A DNA stretch of 64,000 bases, taken from contig NC_046680.1 of NCBI RefSeq assembly GCF_009870125.1, positions 22,153,501-22,217,500 of the forward strand, in the 5' to 3' direction. The DNA is from Drosophila pseudoobscura. Taxonomy: Eukaryota > Arthropoda > Insecta > Diptera > Drosophilidae. The translations under genes and the position numbers were made by a program. The notes beneath the pieces were generated by a model, which made no database searches, had not been told where the DNA came from, and saw only the letters and a program-made list of their open reading frames with translations. Shown here piece after piece: positions 43,877-55,200 of this stretch; the stretch's first letter is position 1; each line of letters opens with the position of its first letter.

Positions 43877-46800
43877 CTTGCCTCCAGCGGTGCATGCAAT
43901 TTCCCAATAACAAAACGGGGCCTTCCTGCAATTGAAGATTTCCCAGCTGCCTCAGCTTGTTTCCCGGCTGATTGGAAAATCATTTTGGAGCAGTCTTGCA
44001 GCAAGCAGCAATCAGCAAGCAGCACGTGGCACTGTTCAAGTTTGTGCCGTTTCTGTGTCTGTGTCTGTGCTGTGCTGTGCCTGTGTCTGGGGCAGAGCAG
44101 CCAAGTTGTCTGCTTCTGGCAGCAACAACTTCAGCAACTACAACAGTGACTGTGGCAGAGAGAAGACCAGGCAGCAACTGCTGGCAACACATGGTGGCAC
44201 GTGTCGACGTTGACGACGGCTTTTGGCCATGGCTGCACTAGACAGCAGTGGCTGCTGCTGCTTGGCTGCTGCTGCTGCGGCTACTGCTGCGGCTGCTGCT
44301 GCCGTTTTCAATTAAAAATTGCGAATGACAGCAGGTGCTGTTGATGGCTTCTCTGGCTTCCGTCTGCTGCCTCACCTGCCCCTCCTGCTACTCTTCTGGA
44401 CGTGTGCACCTGTGTGTTTGTGCGGTTGGATGTGTCTAAGGAGAGCAGAGTCCTTTCCATTAGCAGCACCTGCGTCCAGCTAGCAACTCTCGGCCCTATC
44501 ATGCCCAAGCATCAAAATACACAAGTTTAAGCAGGCAATCCTATGCATTAGATATCTCCAGGGCACAAATCGATGCCCTGGGTGTTGCAACTACCTCCCC
44601 CGCCCCTCATGGCACTGCAGCAACAATCTTGTTAGCTTTTTTTCCATTTCTTCTACACTTTTTTGCCGAAATCTGTTGCAGACACTTGAGCCAGCAGCTC
44701 AAACAACTGTGGCATGACAACTTACAAGAAGGAACGGAATGGAGTGGCTGATCCGGAGGCAGGATACGGACGACGATGCCGCTGGCGGACGCAGTTTTTC
44801 AGTCTCCTTCGATGCGGCTGCTGCTGCTGCTGTTTCTGTTCCTGTTGTTGCCTCGGGTATCATCTGCTTTTCATCTGGCGTAAGAAATATTGCGCCAGCT
44901 GTGCCAGCTGCTTCATTTCGACGACGCCCCCTTTTCCCAGAGAGGGGACTAAGTACATCTGTGCGTCAGTGTGTGTGTGTGTGTGTGTGTGGCAAGGTCA
45001 GCCCTGTCTGGGGCTGGAGATTTAATACTGGCTGTGGCTGTGGCTGCGGGTGCGCGCCTGCCGCAAATCCAATTCAAATGCTCGGCGCCAAGTGGGGGCG
45101 ACGTTTTGGTAGCCTGCCAGCAAATGGCGTCTGCGATTGCACTGGACATGCCGTTACTCTCGTGGACACACAGACCCTTTTTTCCGAGGGACGAAATGTT
45201 TAAAACATAAGCGGGCAAACAGGCAAAAGGATTGCAGATGGCTTGGGGTGGGTGTGGGCTGTGGGGAGGGATGAAGGTTAATGGTTAAAGCATTGAAACA
45301 GATTACGATGTGCCAAGGCGTTGCAAATGCAACATCGACAAGGAGGTGGGCAAAGCATGGCTTCGATTTTCCGATGCTATATCCTATATATATTGTATAT
45401 TTGCCCCTGCCACTGGCAGGACTCTCCTCTCTTTACCCTTCTCTATTGTTTATACCCAAAATGTTCTTCCTCTTATATATTTTTTTAGAACATTTTCCTG
45501 GTATGACATTTTTTCGTTGTGCCCCCGAAAACGTTTCGTGCTGCTCTGGGGCCCACGTCTTTTTAATAAGCTGCCACTTGCAGGGACAACAATTCCGGTG
45601 GCGGTGGCAGTAGCAAAGCCACAACAACGGACCGAATTTCCCAAAAACCAAGAGAGAGAAGGAGAGTGAACCAGTGGGGAAACGGATGGCAGCCAGGCGA
45701 ACAGAAGAACTAGGAGTAGGAAAACGGAAAACCGAATTTCGTTTTTGACTTTTTCGATTAAGTGTATGCTCTATAGAGAGACGGAGAGACAGAGAGAGAG
45801 GGCGTACCGTTAGTTGCTGTTCTGTGCGTGACATTTTCGCGCTTTTTTAGCTTCCATTTTTTCCCTCCCCCCTGTGGCCATTCCCCTACACATCCCTCCC
45901 TCTAGGCTTCAGCTCCTCCTGTAGCTTCCAATGTTTGCCTTTGAGCTTTGAGGAAGGTTTTCCTTTCGTTTCTCTGGTTTGGTTTTGGGTTTCTTTTCTC
46001 TTAGCATGCCATTCGTTCCGTTCCATTCGTTTGCTTTGGTCTAATAAGCAAATTGACTTATTTCCGGTCGCCATGTTGTTTGTTGTCTCAGCTGCTTCAT
46101 GCCGCAAACAAAATGGCGTCTCATTAGTCAATGTCGTCTAGGCGGCATCTTAATTGCCAAAGGTGTGAAAATCCAAAAGTTTTTTCTGTTTGCTTTTTTC
46201 GGATGCTTCTTTTTTACGAGGCTGTGCCGTGCCGTGCCGTGCCGCAAAGTTTGCAGTACTAATGATTGATTGAGCCCTTGATGGATTGCCGTTTCTCTGG
46301 ATGGCTGGCTGGCTGGTTGGCTGGCTTGCTGTATGTTTGAATGCCTGGCTGGTTGCTATTCCGGGGCGCGGGTGGTCACGAGGGGGCAGGACGGAGCGAA
46401 GCACATGTGGCCCTTGGTAATTTGATGCCAGCTGCATTTGTCATGTGCATTTTCACCTGTTTCACCGTGCCTCACTGCCGACTATTACGCTAATAACTTT
46501 GCCCTTTTTCGCCGCCGCTGTCCATTTTAAATTCCATAGCCATGGAAATACACATGCAAGCTCGCAGACCATGCCTCACGCCTGTCCTGGCCTGGCCTGT
46601 GCAAGCCCGTATGTCAATCCATTATTCAATAGGACATTGTCGAATGGCTGATTGCCCGATGATTACTGATTAGATGAGGGCCGGCACTCCGATTTGCTCA
46701 CGGGCCAAAACAGAGCCAAATTGCTGACACACTAATTGAACGGCGCGGCTGCCGGATTGGATTGGATTGGATTGGATTAGAGTGCAGGTCAGATTCTTGG

Positions 46801-48889
46801 CTCGAAACACGAGCATTGCCATTGCCCGCATTTGTACAAATGTCCTTCCTGATCAATCCGCTACATACATTATTGATCGTTGAATTAATTTCCATTATTG
46901 AGCAAATATTTGGAGCAATTAATTCTGGGTTCAGACTGTTAAAGGCCGAGTAAAATTTCGACTGCATTTTGGCACATTATCCGTTTTATCCAAGTGCTAG
47001 GGTATCGATCTGTCCAACCCCTTATTATTATGCCATAGTTGCAGGAGGGTTTTGCGGTGGCACTGCATTGTTGAATGAATAGCGGAAAAAATGAGAAAAG
47101 CACAAAACAGATCGAACCGCGGCCAGGGCCTCCAAGCTGGTAAAATGTTTATGCAGGTGTCATGCCTGCATGACAGAAACCACACTGTGAGAAAACACGG
47201 AGAGCAACGGAGGTATGGCGCAGGTACGGGGAATGGCAACCGTAATAACAATAGCAATGCCAACAACAATGATCTGCCAGACGGTGCGACGGGTGCGACG
47301 GGAGAGCAAAAAGGCCGAAAGACAGCTGCCCTGTCCTCACACTTGTTCCGATCTCTCTGCTCCTCACTCTCCATCCAACTCTCGTTCTTTCTCTGTCTCT
47401 TTCTTTCAATTGTGGCAGCTGCAAAGTCAAGGCCACAGCTGGCCAGGCGATCCAGGCTGAGTCACGGACTTCACTTCTGTAGTTATCCCCAGAATTGAGC
47501 GATCTACTACAGATGATAATTATGATACTCACATGTGTTTGAGTATTGATAGCTCCCAAATATTTGACTTGTGGGTAGGTTTTCCCTCTTTTTATTAAAA
47601 CATTTGTGACATTGAAAACATAAATATATTATTAGATAGACTGTATATAAGAACTTAAGATGTTTCCACTTGTTTAATATTTGATATCAACCGAAGACCG
47701 TAAATACCAGTTATTGCATCAGGGGAACAGATTCCATTTAAATTTTCGTTTGATGCCCTTTGGTAATCGTACTTCTATTCTCTTTGAGGATATCCTTCGC
47801 ATCAGAGCCTTGGGCAGTTGAGTCGGTTCGAAAAAACACAACAACAACTACACAAGACCGATGCCTGGACCCGTTGTCGGACCCACGAGCGAAGAAAACA
47901 TGCCTCGTCATGCCCAAGACATACAATTGCCCTTAACCAGAGTTCCAAACGAATCAATTGGGAAACTTATGAATATTTTGCCAGTCTATTATCAGCACGA
48001 AGCCTCTACCAAAATCTAGGCCTAAAGAACTGCCCAATAATACTGCCTAATAATTATTTACAATTTTGCACTGGAGACACTTTCCGCAGTAAAAGTTTGG
48101 GATTTCGGGCACTTATTTACAACAGCAGTCACAGATGGAATCGACAGATGGCAGCAGGAGGCACAGAGCAGCAGGGCAGCAGGGGAACAGGGGAACGGGA
48201 CACGGGCCAGCAGCTGCGACACATGGCAGCCAGCTGCAATTATTTGCAGTTGGAAGTTCTGTTTCTGTTGGGAACGCGGGCGCACAAGGCCATCAGAAAC
48301 AGACGGCGGCCAAAGTCATGGACCAAAAACCCAGTCGAGGCAACTTCCGACCCCATGCCCATCCCCATCCCCATCGCCATCCCCTGCCCCGGGAAAAACA
48401 GCAAAAAGAGGGCAAATAATTTATAATTTCGCACGTGAAACTGACAAAGCAGAGGGAAAGCGAGATTTTCCTACACATCGGATCGTATCCCCTTCCGCCG
48501 CACAGCGCCCCACTATCCCCACTATGTCTGTGTTCTGCTAAAACTTTTATTCGAGCACTTGACAAACGAATTTGTATCTGCAGTTGTGCTCGCCGAATGT
48601 TTGAGCAAATAAAAAACAGATGCGTCTTGGCCAGACTACCACACTCGAATATCTATATCTTTGTATCTACATATATGTATATCGTGTATTGATACTCGCA
48701 CTGTATCTTGTGGGGCCAAAGACACTTGGAGTGGCATGAGACAGCTGGCCCTGGACCTGGACCTGGACGGGAGCCACAATCAACATGTGTTGGCCGTAGC
48801 TCATACGCGTAGCATCCACAGATGCGAGTGATGCGGATGCCGATGATGCGCATCTGTGGTGTACAATTTTCAGCGGGGGGACTTACCAT
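33678..48889 (-). CDS. nvy: Nervy, ETO/MTG8-family transcriptional corepressor, six coding exons
   Basis: Fly member of the RUNX1T1/ETO (MTG) family. These nuclear corepressors bridge DNA-binding factors to HDAC complexes, and fly Nervy is also reported to anchor PKA to plexin A. Coding exons on the minus strand are 48889-48887, 39457-39181, 35847-34511, 34452-34273, 34199-34074 and 33980-33678. Every junction is GT-AG with matching phase, giving 741 residues. The NHR1/TAFH domain is at about 217-310 ([17 protein letters not shown]). NHR2, the oligomerisation helix, is at about 467-500 ([20 protein letters not shown]), and the NHR3 coiled coil at about 517-590. The MYND zinc finger is at 607-643, with ligands C607, C610, C618, C621, C627, C631, H639 or H640, and C643. 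Poly-Ser, Arg-Glu, Asn-Pro and poly-Ala tracts surround these domains. The stop is a TGA at 33680-33678. Confidence 0.95.
34757..34822 (-). repeat. nvy: In-frame (Asn-Pro)n repeat in nervy
   Basis: Twenty-two codons of near-perfect Asn-Pro alternation, interrupted once by Gln-Ser, lie between NHR1 and NHR2. The DNA is a hexamer repeat (GGATTG/GGGTTC types on the plus strand). The tract sits in a disordered linker and is probably length-variable between species. Confidence 0.9.
35848..39180 (-). other. nvy: Nervy intron 2 (3.3 kb)
   Basis: Donor GTGAGT at 39180-39175, acceptor CAG at 35850-35848 after a pyrimidine-rich run. The joining phase is 1 nt plus 2 nt (G|CC, Ala). It contains the GAC/GAT repeat at 36.95 kb, CTG runs (37.04-37.07 and 38.09-38.17 kb) and GT-rich stretches. 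No nested gene was recognised, although long low-complexity frames exist on both strands. Confidence 0.85.
36936..37002. repeat. (GAC/GAT)n trinucleotide repeat
   Basis: Roughly twenty GAC or GAT triplets with few interruptions, inside nervy intron 2. Minus-strand frames over it read as poly-Ser, poly-His or poly-Val and are not genes. Confidence 0.9.
39181..39457 (-). CDS. nvy: Nervy coding exon 2 (N-terminal region)
   Basis: Starts exactly at an ATG (39457-39455) placed right after the acceptor TTTCCAG, and ends in AAA G before the donor GTGAGT. It codes about 92 residues: [20 protein letters not shown], then Ala, Ser and Val-rich low complexity, then CRRLK. IKEE fits the SUMO-acceptor consensus psi-K-x-E. 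The phase-1 end fits the next exon (35847, CC AAC AGC) and gives Ala-Asn-Ser. Assignment to nervy rests on phase, strand, position and total length close to the known orthologue (about 743 residues, from memory). Confidence 0.8.
42401..42434. repeat. (GGA)11 trinucleotide repeat
   Basis: Uninterrupted GGA triplets inside nervy intron 1; purine-only on the plus strand. Confidence 0.92.
43844..43873. repeat. (GCT)10 trinucleotide repeat
   Basis: Ten perfect GCT/AGC triplets in nervy intron 1; read as poly-Ala or poly-Gln in shadow frames. Confidence 0.92.
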
Positions 48890-49265
48890 TTTATCTGATC
48901 TATTGGTATACTTGATTATTTGGCTCTATAATAAACTTTAGTTCGATTGAAACTGTTGTTTGCTTTGGCTTGTTTTGTGTTTGATGAATATTCAGTTCGA
49001 TTGCAGCATCTTTATATCAAACTATTTGTTATCTGTTAGTTTTTCACTCCTGACTAGTGGAATCAATTAGTTTTTCTTAACTACTGTTTCGCGTTCTTTC
49101 ATTTATTCACTATTTACAGTTTTCGACGATAAAACAGCGCGAAACCGGCATTTCGAAGCATTGCAATGCCGAGCAAATATTCTGAATGGCGCGGCATCGG
49201 AGGCAAGCAATCCACGCGGAAGTCGAGAACGTGGATAAAGAGTGCGGAGCGGAGCCGTCCGAACT
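48887..49265 (-). other. nvy: Nervy exon 1: 5' UTR ending in a lone start codon
   Basis: On the minus strand an A-rich, leader-like sequence (about 49080 to 48890) ends GATAAAATG, followed by a full-consensus donor GTAAGT at 48886. The ATG (48889-48887) is in optimal fly context and in phase with the ATG that opens exon 2 at 39457. The 5' boundary is approximate: an initiator-like CCAGTT has its A at 49265, with 5 of 6 DPE positions matching 28 bp downstream. This part is GC- and CpG-rich. Several upstream ATGs, including one heading a 27-codon frame at about 49197, precede the main start. Confidence 0.65.
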
Positions 49266-52200
49266 GGCGAAAGTTGGATTTGTTTGTGAGAAGAGCAGCC
49301 GCCACTCAGGTAGCGACGACCGACCGCCTCTGTTTCGGACGTGTTCCTTCGTGTACATCGCTTCGGGTTCGTATTCGTCGTCGCCTGCTTGCAGTCGGGC
49401 GCCTGCGCAGTGGATTCCATTGCAGATGGAACAGCTGTTTCCCCCTCTTCAGCCGCCTGCCTTTGGTCTTATCGCAGGGCTGTGGCAGCGGCAACAACTG
49501 CCAGACATTTGTTCTTGTTGGTCGTCGCCGGCATTCGGCCTCTGGGCTATTAACATCAGCTGCTGCTGCTGCTGCCTGCCTCTCAGCCTCCCTCTCTTCG
49601 TGCCTTTCGTGCCCCTGCCACTTACTCGTCCCTCGGGTGATGCCTTCTGCTGGCGGCAGCTGAAAAATTCCTTTTTGGCAGCAGCTTGTTACGTTCTCGT
49701 CTCTGTTGCTGTTTCATTTTGGTCCCCTGCCACTGCCACTGCCACAGCCACAGCCACAGCCATGAAATTCCAGTTGGCATTGCGTTGCGAACTGCGTGCC
49801 GATATTTAAATAAATTGCCAACCAATTGTGCACACACACCCCGCAGTGGCGGCCTTATGCGCGTGTTCACACCATGTCAAACGCTTGGACCCCCAACCCC
49901 CAACCACCCCCACCCCCACCGGGCTTAGCCATGGGAACGAGCGGCAAGCAAATTAGAAGCGATTTGGTCTCTGCTTCGTTCTATGTTTGGGATCTACCAA
50001 TCCTCGGAAATTCCAATCGGAGAGGGTAGGATCAATGCAGACTTCAATTAGTACGGGAACCACCCTATAAACATATCCATGTTTGAATTATCTTACTCTA
50101 AGCTCAGTTAATCTAAGCACTTACGGAAGGCTAATGGGAGATATTTTTAAGGGATTCAATGCACAGAGGATGATGGGTTACGCAGCCCGATATTAGCCAT
50201 TAATTCATAGATTGTACGCAGATTATAGATTATGTTCGTCGTTTGCACTGTCCACTGTACTATATTGTCATCTACCTATATATTAACATATGTATATTCT
50301 CACGCTCGGCATTATCCTATGCTGCTCTTCTTCGATTTCGCTATCGTTCTCTCGATCTGTCGGGCTATAGTCTAAGCCGCGCTTACGATAGGGAACGCCT
50401 GCCCTTATGTAGATCACAATGAGGATATATATTGTATGGTAAAGGGTATAGAAACGCAATCGATTGAATCAGTCACACTCCATTAGTATCATCCTTCAAC
50501 ATACATAGTGGTTATAGGCAATTAATTCCCCCCTTTCCCCTGCTGATGATTAGTAAGAAATCGGCAAAGCGTATACATACATATGTATGTATGTATGTGC
50601 ATATCTGTCATCTGTTTGCATTTACCAGCTGTGGCAGCGGGGAAGACGTTTCAATAGATTCCTACAAATTGACCACCGCAATTTAAACAAACCCCCGCTT
50701 TTGGCCAATAAGTGGCCATTCATCTTGTCCAGCCGCAGTTCTCCCATTCCCCCAATCGAAGCACGGATCCCTGCCCCCACACCCACATAAGCAAAACTTG
50801 CCACAAACGAAAACCCAAGCACCCTAAACCACAAACTTGAGCGAACGAGAGGGGGAATCGTGGCAGAGAAAGAAAAGGAACATTTGGCACCCAAACCAAG
50901 TCCAATTCCAAGTCCAGAGCAGGGCGATACGGGAAATCTATTGGGTTGGCGGGGATGGGGCGGCAGAAAGCGGCAGCTAGCAGCCAGCAGCCAGCAGCCA
51001 ACAGGCAGCAGGCAAGGCAGAAGCGCTCTTCTTTTACTGCTGCCACTTGGTAGCAGTTGGCAATGGCAGCGACGTTGCCGTCTCCGGCTCCGGCTCCGGA
51101 TCCGTCGTCGTCGTCGTCGTAGTCGTCGGGGCAGCATCAGGCGGCAAATAATGTAAAACGCCATTAGGCGAGATTTTCTCATACAAACAACAATTGTGCA
51201 TTGGCACACCAGCCTGAAGTCGTCTGCGATTCTGGTGGCAAGGCTGCTCTGTATGGTGAGGGGGAGGGATGCTGGGGCACTGTGGGTGGGTGGGTGGCTT
51301 GTGGGCGTTGGACACAGTATTTTTTATGCGCATTTCGCACAAGTAAATGGGAAAGAGAGGGCGAGATGGAGACAGAGACAAGAGACAGAGAAACGTAGCG
51401 AGCGAAAACAATTTTGGGGCCGCGCTGCCTGCCTGGCAAGTGGCAACATTTGTTGCTGCTGCCGCCGCTGCTGCTGCTGCGACAAATTGAATGAAATCAC
51501 GGCAATTTGGAGTGGCATACATCGGCAGGGAACAGCTGCGGCCGGGCCGTGTCCAAGTCCGTTCCCAAATGGCCAGTCGCAAAAAGGAAAGAGGAAAAAA
51601 AGAGGGCAGGCAGAGATGGGGCAAACAACTGTTTGCCCTGACTGTTGACGCATAATTGAATTATTAATTTTTATTTTAAACAATGTATGACATATTGTTG
51701 CCGCTGCTGTTGCAAGGGGTGTTGCTGCTTCTGCTTCTGTTGCTGCGGAAGCGGCTGTTCTGTTGCTGTTGCGCCTGCCCCGCGTGTTATCTGTCGGCGG
51801 CGTGCGCCGTTCCGATAAAGAAGTTGTTTGCTCAGCGCCGATTCAGCAGCAGCAGCAGCAGCAGCAGCAAACAAAGTGAAAGTCGGGGAATGAACCCGAA
51901 CCCGAAGCCACCCCCGCACCCAGCAGCCACCCACTTGCGGCGTCCTTTAGGCCAGGAGGTCAAAATGAAGCTGTTTGTTTGGGATGTGTGTGTTCGTCTG
52001 AGTGTCTGTGTGAATGGGTGGGTGGCTGACTTTTGATAATAAGTACGAATATGAGTACAAGGGAGATGGGTGCTCGGAAAACAGACGGGGGCATGGGAAT
52101 TGGCAACTGAGTGCGAGCAGATAACACTCCATGGACGGAGGATGGTAATGGCTAGCGATGATGTTGACGATGATACGACACCCATTTCATTCCCACTCCC

Positions 52201-55200
52201 ACTCCGACTTCAATCCCAATCCAATGCCAGTGCAGTGTTGAGCTCCAAATCGTTTGAGGCTCAACTCTTCTTAACTGCTAAGGGCTGCTTCCGGCTGACA
52301 GCAGACTGTTGGATGCCGTCCTCAGGCCCAGCGGTTGGCCTGGCCTGTCCACGGATAAGACGCGCTAAAATTGTCGCCGGCAGTGACAGGCCGCCTGGGA
52401 GGCACCGATCCGATTCTCAGCTCCGTCCTCCGTCCTCCGTCCTGTCTTGTGCTATGCTAGCCTGTCCCATCCCGTCCTGTCCTGTCCCGTCCTGTCCTGG
52501 ACATGAATAGCCAAGAAAGGACTTGTCTTGTCTTGGCTTGGCTTTTTGTGCGTGCAAAGTGAAAAGCGTAAAAAGTGAGGCAGAGCTGCAACTGAAGTGT
52601 GGACAATGGCGAGCATTTGACGAGGAAGGCGGCACTAAGGCGGGATAGTTGTGGCAAGAAAAGCGTGGCCCTGGACAGGGACCCAACAGCTGCAATTATA
52701 CACGTTCCAACGATATAGAAGAAGTCTGCAAAAATGGTCCAGAATAAAACCAGAAACAGATTCGATATTAATTCTTAAAGCCTAGATTTCAATTCAAATC
52801 AATTGAATTCATAGTTGGAGATATGTAGTACATATTATGTACATATGTACGTTTGCGTCTTTAGATTTGAATTGAAGGCAAAGCCTCAAAGGAATCATTT
52901 GAAAGACAGATTATGACAGCAGCAGCAACAGCAGCCACAAACATCTCTTTACGTAAAGCTTCTGCCACACAACATTTCTATGCCCCACAGACACACAAAA
53001 ACTGAACGAGCATTGGGATAACTAAGGATAACTAAATTGTCTGCGTGTGTGTGTATGTGTGGCACCACAGAAATGGCAACTGGCAGCTCTCAGCAGCAGC
53101 AGCAGCAGCAAAAACCCGGCAGAAGCACCAGCAGCAGCAAGAGTAACCGTTATTAAAGATTTTGAATACCTAATTATGAAAATGTCAGTAGCAAACTTTT
53201 TTTTGTGATGCTGACGCTCAAAGAGAGAAAGAGAGAGAGCGTGGGAGAGCGAAAGAGAGTGACAGGGACGGTACAGAATCACAGCCAGGACTCTACCGCC
53301 AGCAGCTGATGTGGCTTCTGCTATTTGCTGCTGGCTGGCTGTTGTCTATACCCTTGAAGAGGGTCCGATAATATTGCAATACAGAGAAGAAGGAGCTCGC
53401 AGAAGAGCACCAGAAGAGGATCACCAGAGGATTTCCACCAAATGGCATGTGTTTTGCAAAAATGTGTCACCAAACAATAACCATATATCGAAGATATGAA
53501 GGGTATCCACTGCTTCGGCTCACAAAGCTCTACATTCTTCCCGCCTGTTGTTGGTTGGTGCTCGTACTATTATTGCGAGAACAACAAAGTTGCTTGTGAT
53601 GTGCCTGGCAGCCAAACACGGGTTGCTTCACTCTGCATTCAGTTCGCTGCTCAGCAGTTGCCCCCAACAATAACAAGAAAAGCAGCAGCAGCAACAGCAA
53701 CAGCAACACCAACAACAGAAAAGAAATATGAAAAATTCCATTTTCATGTCACTCAATTGAATTTCCATTCAAAAGTTCCATTTTTGTTTTCTTTTTATTT
53801 TTTTCCTTATTCTGCTGCTGCTGCTCCTCTCTTTTTTTTTGCCAGTGACTGACGCTGACGTCGACGGTGGGGCTTTTCCATTTTCCCCCCATTTAATATT
53901 TTTGCCTATTTTCTGCGAGTGTAAGCCTCCAATCCCCTCGCCGCAAAAAACCTACATTCTATACCCCCACATCCATATGTGTGCGTGTGTGTGTGAGCGA
54001 GTGCTTTGTATTTTTCGGGTTTTCCAGCTAAATTAATTGCCTACGGATTTGTAGTTAGTTGCCATCGTCATCGCTATTGTTGGGGCCTGTTGTTGGTGTT
54101 GTCATTGCTGTTGAAAGCTCAAACACAAATACAGGCTCACCAAAATGCCTGCCACACACCCACACACCCACACACCCACACGCAGAGAGAGAAACAGAAG
54201 GACGAACACAGGGAAACACCAATGGACATACACAATGGCAAACCAAAAGTCCCTTTTTTGCCTTGACTGCATTCGGGTTTTATGGTAAAAATAAATAAAT
54301 TTCGGGTTTATCTCAATGGCATACAAGTCATTTGCAGCTGAGATTTTTTTTGTTCCTCTTCTATCTCTACTACTACTACTAATACTATTTCTACTACTGC
54401 TATGGGGACCCCTGTACTCCCTTACCCACCTGTGACGTTTTTTCCTCCCATCTTTATGATTATTTTTTCCCCTATTCCATTCGCTCCTGTGGTTGCTTTT
54501 TGACTGCAAAGGTGAGGACCACATATATACGTATGTATGTATGTGCAATGGTTGGGGGCTGGTTTGTGGGTTGTGGTTGTGCTGTGTGAGTGTACGTCTC
54601 TCGGGCACAATATGCTGGGAACAATTGAGGCATGACAAGGAGATCTGTGGGAGCTGGACATGAGCTTACATTGGATTAACATTGTGCTCAAGGCGTTCAG
54701 GCAGTTCTGGTAAATCGATGTCATTCGATTCCAGCTGCAACAACCACAAATGGCGTTACTACTCGTACAGCCATTTGCAGTATTGGAATGCTCCTGAAAC
54801 AACCACAAGTACTACATATAGTAATGTCGATAGATGCCAGCTTTACTGCACACCATTGACAGCTGGATGCTTCTAATCTTCAGATAGTATAATTATAGAA
54901 TATCGGCTTAATAACTTTGCCCAGATTAGTAACTTAAGAATAATTGGATTAACAAAATTGAATATTCAACGAATTCGGTCCCGAATCCCCTTCAGTTTTC
55001 AATAGAGTAATTATTCAGTAAATTAATTATTCACCTCATTTAAAATTATTACTCGATCAAAGTAATTATTCATTTAATTCAATATTCAACAAATTTCTAC
55101 TTCAATTCGTTCCCTCCCCCACCCCGACACTTCCCGACAAACTACGGGACCGCAAGAGAACGTATCTCCCATTCGAAAAAGAGAGCGACTCCACCTCCAC

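Larger units (their letters stand above)
39458..48886 (-). other. nvy: Nervy intron 1 (9.4 kb)
   Basis: Donor GTAAGT at 48886-48881. The acceptor TTTCCAG is at 39464-39458, with a CTAAT branch-like word about 20-25 nt upstream. The intron is mostly repeat-laden noncoding DNA: C-rich GTCCC-type tandem (40935-40990), (GGA)n at 42.4 kb, (GCT)10 at 43.85 kb, a GTGCC tandem near 46227 and an ATTGG tandem near 46756. AT-rich islands lie at 43.0-43.15, 46.83-46.97 and 47.58-47.75 kb. No nested gene was recognised. Large first introns of developmental regulators usually hold enhancers; that is inference here. Confidence 0.75.

Noticed and set aside
47818..48426. 202-codon plus-strand open frame
   Set aside because: It shows no recognisable domain, contains repeat-derived Pro-Ile and Gly-Gln stretches, and lies inside nervy intron 1 on the opposite strand without splice or poly(A) support.
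49186..49809. 207-codon plus-strand open frame
   Set aside because: It begins inside the nervy leader region and continues through Leu/Cys/Ala low-complexity DNA ending in an Ala-Thr repeat. It has no domain and no leader-like context, and is best explained by composition.
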